In this document: positions 7,111 through 10,520 of the stretch, piece by piece
How the letters are laid out: each line of letters begins with the position of its first letter
How positions within the stretch are numbered: position 1 is the stretch's first letter
Origin: Holosporales bacterium
GTDB lineage: Bacteria > Pseudomonadota > Alphaproteobacteria > RUG11792
Length of the DNA: 10,520 nucleotides
Reading direction: 5' to 3'
Assembly (NCBI GenBank): GCA_031279295.1
Contig: JAITIT010000033.1
Location: forward strand, 1-10,520
Program-made: the position numbers and the translations under genes
Notes under the pieces: generated by a model
Database searches by the model: none
Seen by the model: the letters and a program-made list of their open reading frames with translations, nothing else
Told to the model about the DNA's origin: nothing

Positions 7111-7185
7111 CTACGACGGCTCTCCAGGGTTATGTATCATTTCTCTGGATGGCGTGTTACGCTGCCACTCCTCAACAAACGCCAT
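7111..7185 (-). CDS. Possible 24-residue peptide, or a remnant, in the glyS-reductase gap
   Basis: An ATG (complement 7183-7185) lies five bases after GAGG on the minus strand and opens 24 codons (MAFVEEWQRNTPSREM, then IHNPGEPS) ending at TAG (7111-7113). The same frame is open for about 20 codons upstream of this ATG, back to a TAG near 7250. The peptide is hydrophilic, with no signal peptide or membrane segment, and I recognise no family. A small gene, a leader peptide, a relic of a decayed gene and chance are all possible; the good spacing of GAGG is the only positive evidence. Confidence 0.15.
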   Translation of the reverse strand: MAFVEEWQRNTPSREMIHNPGEPS

Positions 7186-7335
7186 TACTACCTCAATGTC
7201 TTTAGAGAAGATTGAAAACGGGAACATAGTTAAACTTGGCACGTTATGAAAATACTATTCATAAGAAACTTCACCACACAGGCAATCTGATAGATTGGTA
7301 ACTACATAGCGTAATACCGCGTAAGTGACAACGCT

Positions 7336-7368
7336 GTACCCCCCCGGTACCTTACATATACGTAAGGT
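7336..7368 (-). terminator. Tandem hairpins at the 3' end of glyS
   Basis: ACCTTAC (7349-7355) and GTAAGGT (7362-7368) form a seven-pair stem with a six-base loop that includes the glyS stop codon (complement 7352-7354). Directly beside it, GTACC (7336-7340) and GGTAC (7346-7350) form a five-pair stem with a loop of five C; the two stems share bases 7349-7350. A run of seven C lies at 7339-7345 (seven G in the transcript). There is no U-tract, so this is not a classic terminator, but it may define or protect the 3' end of the glyQ-glyS RNA. Confidence 0.4.
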
Positions 7369-9373
7369 CTCCAATCTCGTTGCGAACCACACACACGAAC
7401 TTTGAAAGAAGATACATGTTAGCGATCCTAACTTTGGGATCTGGATCGTTCATTAGGACGTTATCACATGCCTCTAGGATAGCAGCCGACGCCTCTATGA
7501 TCCTGCTAAAAGCCACATCTGCACCGCTGCATAGCACTTGCATTGTGTCACTAACCTTCATCATATAGCTATCGTGAAATTGAACATCGCGGACTTGGAG
7601 TGGGTCAACGTGTACATCACCAATGATTCCGGCTGCTCTCTTGTATGCAGTTCTCACAGTGTCAAATCCATCGAGCGTAGTAATGTTATTCATTCTCTTA
7701 GCTTTCTCGATGGCTACTCGATAATCCAAGCTAAATGGATCCTCAAATGAGTTAACCACTGCATTCACTACGTCAGCACCTATCTCCAGCCCATCGATTG
7801 CAAACGTCTTAAATCTCTCGACCAGAAACTCCTTCACAATCTCATCTGTATCAGCATCAAGTGGAACGCCTTGGTCCAGGTAGGCGGTTGTAAGTGTATC
7901 GATGTACCACGACAAAGTTTCCGAATCGAGGATGCTACCGTCGCTTTCACAGAGAAGCTTCACAACCGCCAGGGCCGTTCTCCTCAAGGCAAATGGATCT
8001 TTTGAGCCGGTTGGCTTAATCCCAATGCCGAGCAATCCAACAAGGTTGTCAATCTTATCGAAGAAAGATATCCTTGATCCAAGCAGAGTGCTTGGAACCG
8101 AGTCAGATGCGTTCGCCGGTTTGTAGTGTTCCCTTATGGCAGTACATAGCTCAGCACTCTCGTCCTGGACATGCGCATAGATTCCACCGATCGTTCCCTG
8201 GAGTTCTGGAAACTCTCCGACCATCTGCGTGAGTAGATCGGCCTTGCACAAGGCGATCGCCCTATGCTCATCTTTAGTATTAGCTATTGACATCATCCTG
8301 TCAATCTTTTGGGCCATAGATCCTAGCTTCTCGTGGAAGACAACATTGGACAGCCTCTGCGCGAATGCTTCCAGGGTAACGTCCAGATCCTCTTTGTAGA
8401 AGAAGGCAGCATCGCTTAGCCTCGCCCTCAAGACTCTGTTCAGCCCTTCCGACATTACCTCAGTTGCCGGAACATTCGTTACGACCCCATAGAACGGAGC
8501 GATCACGGAATCGGGGTACGTCATGGTAAAATACTTCTGGTGAATTTTCATGGAGGTTGACAATACCTCTGATGGCAGCTGCATGAACCGCTCGTCGATC
8601 ACTCCGACATGAACGAATGGGTACTCAACGAGCCCGGCTACCTCATCTAGAAGCCCATCATCATATCTGACGTGCAGCCCGAAGCCAGCGGCTTTCTTCG
8701 TCATCTCCATATCTATGTAGTTTCGCTTTTTCTCATAGTCCAGTATTACATGAGCCGCTTCCAGTTTCTCTTTGTAACACTCAAAATCCGAAATATCTAT
8801 CGCACCTGGCGCTAGGAATCTATGTCCATACGTGTGCGCACATGTTCTGATACCTACTGACTTTACGTACACATCAACTGGCGTGCCATCATATACACAC
8901 AGGATTGACCTGATTGGCCTGACCCAGAATGCACTGAGAGTTCCCTGATCCTCTAGGTACCACCTCATAGACTTTTGCCATGGCATACTGGTAATGAAAT
9001 CAGTGATCATGTCTCCAATTAGGTCACGTGTCTCGAAGGTCTGGGTCTCAACGTCCACGTAGTAATAGTTATCAATCTTGAGCAAATCATCCATCGTCTT
9101 GTCGTTGGATCTCAAGAATCCATCCACAGCCTTCTCAGCTGCTGAAACACTGGGGCCTCTTTTTCTTTCGACCAAGGACTTCGTTCTCGGCTGTAGCCCA
9201 CGTACCAGCAGCGTCAACCTCCTCGGAGAAACAAAACTCTTCACCTCATCATACACGGCATTGTAATTCTCCATCACATCCGAGAATGTTGTGACCGCGT
9301 CAACCAATGCTTTCCTCTGGAGCCGCGCTGGGATCTCTTCAGAAAATAATTCGAGTAGCAATTCCTCGTACAT
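7352..9373 (-). CDS. glyS: Glycyl-tRNA synthetase beta subunit
   Basis: Beta subunit of the alpha2-beta2 bacterial glycyl-tRNA synthetase; it recognises tRNA-Gly and works with GlyQ. From the ATG whose complement is 9371-9373 the protein has 673 residues, close to the family norm. The N-terminus EELLLELFSEEIPAR is the family hallmark. Further recognisable blocks are SPRRLTLLV, STSMKIHQKYF, LSDAAFFYKED, FHEKLGSMAQK and GEFPELQGTIGG in the HD-like region, and KPTGSKDPFALRR; the C-terminal part is the tRNA anticodon-binding region. A GTG three codons upstream (9380-9382) touches the glyQ stop directly, but AGGTGG (complement 9379-9384) is spaced five bases before the ATG, so the ATG is preferred. 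Only nine bases separate it from glyQ, so the two form an operon giving balanced subunits. Confidence 0.97.
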   Translation of the reverse strand: MYEELLLELFSEEIPARLQRKALVDAVTTFSDVMENYNAVYDEVKSFVSPRRLTLLVRGLQPRTKSLVERKRGPSVSAAEKAVDGFLRSNDKTMDDLLKIDNYYYVDVETQTFETRDLIGDMITDFITSMPWQKSMRWYLEDQGTLSAFWVRPIRSILCVYDGTPVDVYVKSVGIRTCAHTYGHRFLAPGAIDISDFECYKEKLEAAHVILDYEKKRNYIDMEMTKKAAGFGLHVRYDDGLLDEVAGLVEYPFVHVGVIDERFMQLPSEVLSTSMKIHQKYFTMTYPDSVIAPFYGVVTNVPATEVMSEGLNRVLRARLSDAAFFYKEDLDVTLEAFAQRLSNVVFHEKLGSMAQKIDRMMSIANTKDEHRAIALCKADLLTQMVGEFPELQGTIGGIYAHVQDESAELCTAIREHYKPANASDSVPSTLLGSRISFFDKIDNLVGLLGIGIKPTGSKDPFALRRTALAVVKLLCESDGSILDSETLSWYIDTLTTAYLDQGVPLDADTDEIVKEFLVERFKTFAIDGLEIGADVVNAVVNSFEDPFSLDYRVAIEKAKRMNNITTLDGFDTVRTAYKRAAGIIGDVHVDPLQVRDVQFHDSYMMKVSDTMQVLCSGADVAFSRIIEASAAILEACDNVLMNDPDPKVRIANMYLLSKFVCVVRNEIGDLTYM

Positions 9374-9378
9374 TGTGC

Positions 9379-9384
9379 CCACCT
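9379..9384 (-). promoter_or_regulatory. Ribosome binding site that decides the glyS start
   Basis: AGGTGG on the minus strand overlaps the glyQ stop codon and lies five bases before the ATG at 9371-9373. It overlaps the alternative GTG start itself, so that GTG would have no ribosome binding site at a useful distance. Confidence 0.6.
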
Positions 9385-10240
9385 ATAAAGACTCTATCCA
9401 CGCCTGGCAACAGCTTTTGGCAAGAGCTCTCACCCTCGCTATGTATCCCGCTCTCTCGGTTACCGAAATCACACCCCTTGCGTCTAAGATATTGAAACAA
9501 TGGTTTGCCTTAACACACTGCTCATATGCTGGCATCACTAGGCTATGTGCCAGAAGCCTGCTACATTCCGTTTCGTAGTTATCGAAATGTTCTAGTAGGA
9601 TATCGATGGATGCAACGTCAAAATTGTAGCACGAAAATTCTCGCTCGAACCTAGAGAGGACATCGCCATAAGTCAGCTTCTGATCTCCCTCTTTTCCATT
9701 CCAATTTATATCAAAATGACTTTCAACTCCCTGCATGAACGTCGCGATGCGCTCAAGGCCATATGTGATCTCGACGGGGATCACAGAGCAGTTGATTCCT
9801 CCGACCTGCTGAAAGTACGTGTATTGAGTAATCTCCATGCCATCGCACCAGACTTCCCATCCAAGTCCAGCGGCCCCAAGTGAAGGATTCTCCCAATCAT
9901 CCTCGACAAATCTGACGTCGTGAGCCGCCATATCGAATCCCACAGCTCTCAAGCTGTCTAGGTATAACTCTTGCGGATTTGCAGGGGCAGGTTTTATAAT
10001 AACTTGGAACTGATAGTAGTACTGAGTCCTGTTCGGATTATCGGCATAGCGCCCATCCTTCGGCCTTCTGCATGGTTGTACAAAGGCAGCAGCCCAGTAG
10101 TTGCTGTCCAACGCCTTAAGTGTAGTCACATAGTGAGATGTTCCAGCACCAACTTCTGTGTCATATGGTTGCAGTATAGCACACCCGTGTTCAGCCCAAA
10201 ACTTCTGTAGCTTAAAGATTATATCTTGAAATGAAATCAC
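9383..10240 (-). CDS. glyQ: Glycyl-tRNA synthetase alpha subunit
   Basis: Class II catalytic alpha subunit of the heterotetrameric glycyl-tRNA synthetase; it binds glycine and ATP and pairs with GlyS. The 285-residue length is typical. Conserved blocks are FQDIIFKLQKFWAEHGC (4-20), CAILQPYDTEVGAGTSH (20-36), the arginine-bearing block around DNPNRTQYYYQFQVIIKP (67-84), GWEVWCDGMEITQYTYFQQV (127-146), EITYGLERIATFMQGV (157-172) and NILDARGVISVTERAGYI (250-267). The start is GTG (complement 10238-10240). An in-frame TAG only two codons upstream leaves no earlier choice, and the next residues match the usual family N-terminus. The ribosome binding site is poor: GGAAG is about 14 bases upstream. 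It heads the glyQ-glyS operon. Confidence 0.97.
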   Translation of the reverse strand: MISFQDIIFKLQKFWAEHGCAILQPYDTEVGAGTSHYVTTLKALDSNYWAAAFVQPCRRPKDGRYADNPNRTQYYYQFQVIIKPAPANPQELYLDSLRAVGFDMAAHDVRFVEDDWENPSLGAAGLGWEVWCDGMEITQYTYFQQVGGINCSVIPVEITYGLERIATFMQGVESHFDINWNGKEGDQKLTYGDVLSRFEREFSCYNFDVASIDILLEHFDNYETECSRLLAHSLVMPAYEQCVKANHCFNILDARGVISVTERAGYIARVRALAKSCCQAWIESL

Positions 10241-10273
10241 GAGCTACACGTAAACTTCCACAGGACCGAGTAG

Positions 10274-10302
10274 ACTGTACCACACTAAACATGCTGACTC
10301 AA
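10274..10302 (-). promoter_or_regulatory. Probable extended -10 promoter of glyQ-glyS
   Basis: On the minus strand TTGAGT (complement 10297-10302) and TACAGT (complement 10274-10279) are 17 bases apart, each matching the sigma70 consensus at four of six positions. A TG one base before the -10 box gives the extended -10 form. Transcription would start near 10267, with a leader of about 27 bases before the glyQ GTG. No T-box or other riboswitch-like structure is visible in the leader. Confidence 0.45.
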
Positions 10303-10376
10303 CATCTGCCTAAGGTCGAACATACAAAACACAAAAACATGGAGCTGTCCTAGACTGGAATCAGGCTGAGAGACAT

Positions 10377-10520
10377 ATGAGGAAGTCTAATGGTATCAAG
10401 AGGGAGCATTTTTGTCTATATCTTGTAAGGAGTGTGAATGGAGATTTAATACCACAAAACTCTCAGTTATGGAAGCTCAGCTTTTGCAATGGATTGAGTG
10501 TGGGTTTTAGTTGTTATCTA
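10377..10520 (+). CDS. Possible start of an unidentified gene running off the right edge
   Basis: From the ATG at 10377 a frame stays open for 48 codons to the window end, beginning MRKSNGIKREHFCLYLVRSV. The same frame is open back to a TAA at 10311-10313, so about 69 codons lack a stop, which is uncommon by chance at this base composition but not rare. The ribosome binding site is only GAGAG, four bases upstream. No motif is recognised. A competing reading is that the region is a promoter for a gene beyond the window: TTGTAA (10423-10428) and TTTAAT (10445-10450) are 16 bases apart. All three minus-strand frames are closed by stops here, so no gene lies on the other strand. Confidence 0.3.
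   Translation, partial: MRKSNGIKREHFCLYLVRSVNGDLIPQNSQLWKLSFCNGLSVGFSCYL

Larger units (their letters stand above)
6981..7351. other. Intergenic region between glyS and the reductase gene, with hairpins and no convincing gene
   Basis: These 371 bases separate two minus-strand gene pairs and should hold the end of the glyQ-glyS transcript and the promoter for the reductase-uvrA pair. They contain tandem hairpins at the glyS end, a small stem CAATCT/AGATTG with a three-base loop (7283-7297), and a nine-pair hairpin at 7024-7050. A weak minus-strand promoter can be drawn: TTGCCT then TATGAA, 16 bases apart (complement about 7254-7281), 4/6 matches each. A plus-strand 85-codon frame from a GTG at 6992 has no ribosome binding site. 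No tRNA fold or known protein remnant was recognised. Confidence 0.5.

Noticed and set aside
6992..7249. An 85-codon plus-strand frame from a GTG in the glyS-reductase gap
   Set aside because: No ribosome binding site, contains the perfect hairpin at 7024-7050, and the product resembles no family I know.
10438..10449. ATG at 10438 with AAGGAG five bases upstream, an excellent-looking translation start
   Set aside because: The frame closes after three codons (ATG GAG ATT TAA), so it cannot encode a protein; it lies inside the longer open frame from 10377.

Overview
The window reads as chromosomal housekeeping sequence from an alphaproteobacterium, probably of the order Rickettsiales and possibly close to Anaplasmataceae. 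The reasons are: divergent but complete core genes; a heterotetrameric-type glycyl-tRNA synthetase (glyQ+glyS); argS followed by a SPOR-domain gene, an order I recall from other Alphaproteobacteria; a UvrA with the CPVSGF form of its first zinc site, which I associate with Alphaproteobacteria; and a stand-alone ferredoxin-NADP reductase of the thioredoxin-reductase-like type. Base composition is roughly 47% G+C by eye. The genus cannot be fixed from this window.

Layout. At the left edge (1-27, minus) is the first nine codons of a gene that leaves the window, with a very strong ribosome binding site lying inside an inverted repeat. Divergent from it, a good sigma70-type promoter (160-189) drives argS (232-1980, +), which is followed after 4 bases by a membrane-anchored SPOR-domain protein (1985-3073, +). 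A 317-base convergent gap with one stem-loop separates these from four minus-strand genes. Read in transcription order these are glyQ (10240-9383) and glyS (9373-7352), a 371-base gap with several hairpins, then a ferredoxin-NADP reductase (6980-5961) whose TGA overlaps the ATG of uvrA (5961-3391). An extended -10 promoter lies in front of glyQ. At the right edge (10377-10520, +) one frame stays open to the window end and may be the start of a divergent gene.

Function. ArgRS and GlyRS charge tRNA for translation. UvrA is the damage sensor of nucleotide excision repair. The flavoprotein moves electrons between NADPH and ferredoxin. The SPOR protein probably acts at the cell envelope or division site. 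No phage, insertion sequence, CRISPR, tRNA, rRNA or defence system is visible, and no wholly new system was found. The most notable points are a UvrA that lacks the insertion domain while keeping its UvrB-binding domain, a reductase that lacks the usual C-terminal His-Ser-Thr tail of its family, and several hairpins without U-tracts in the intergenic stretches.
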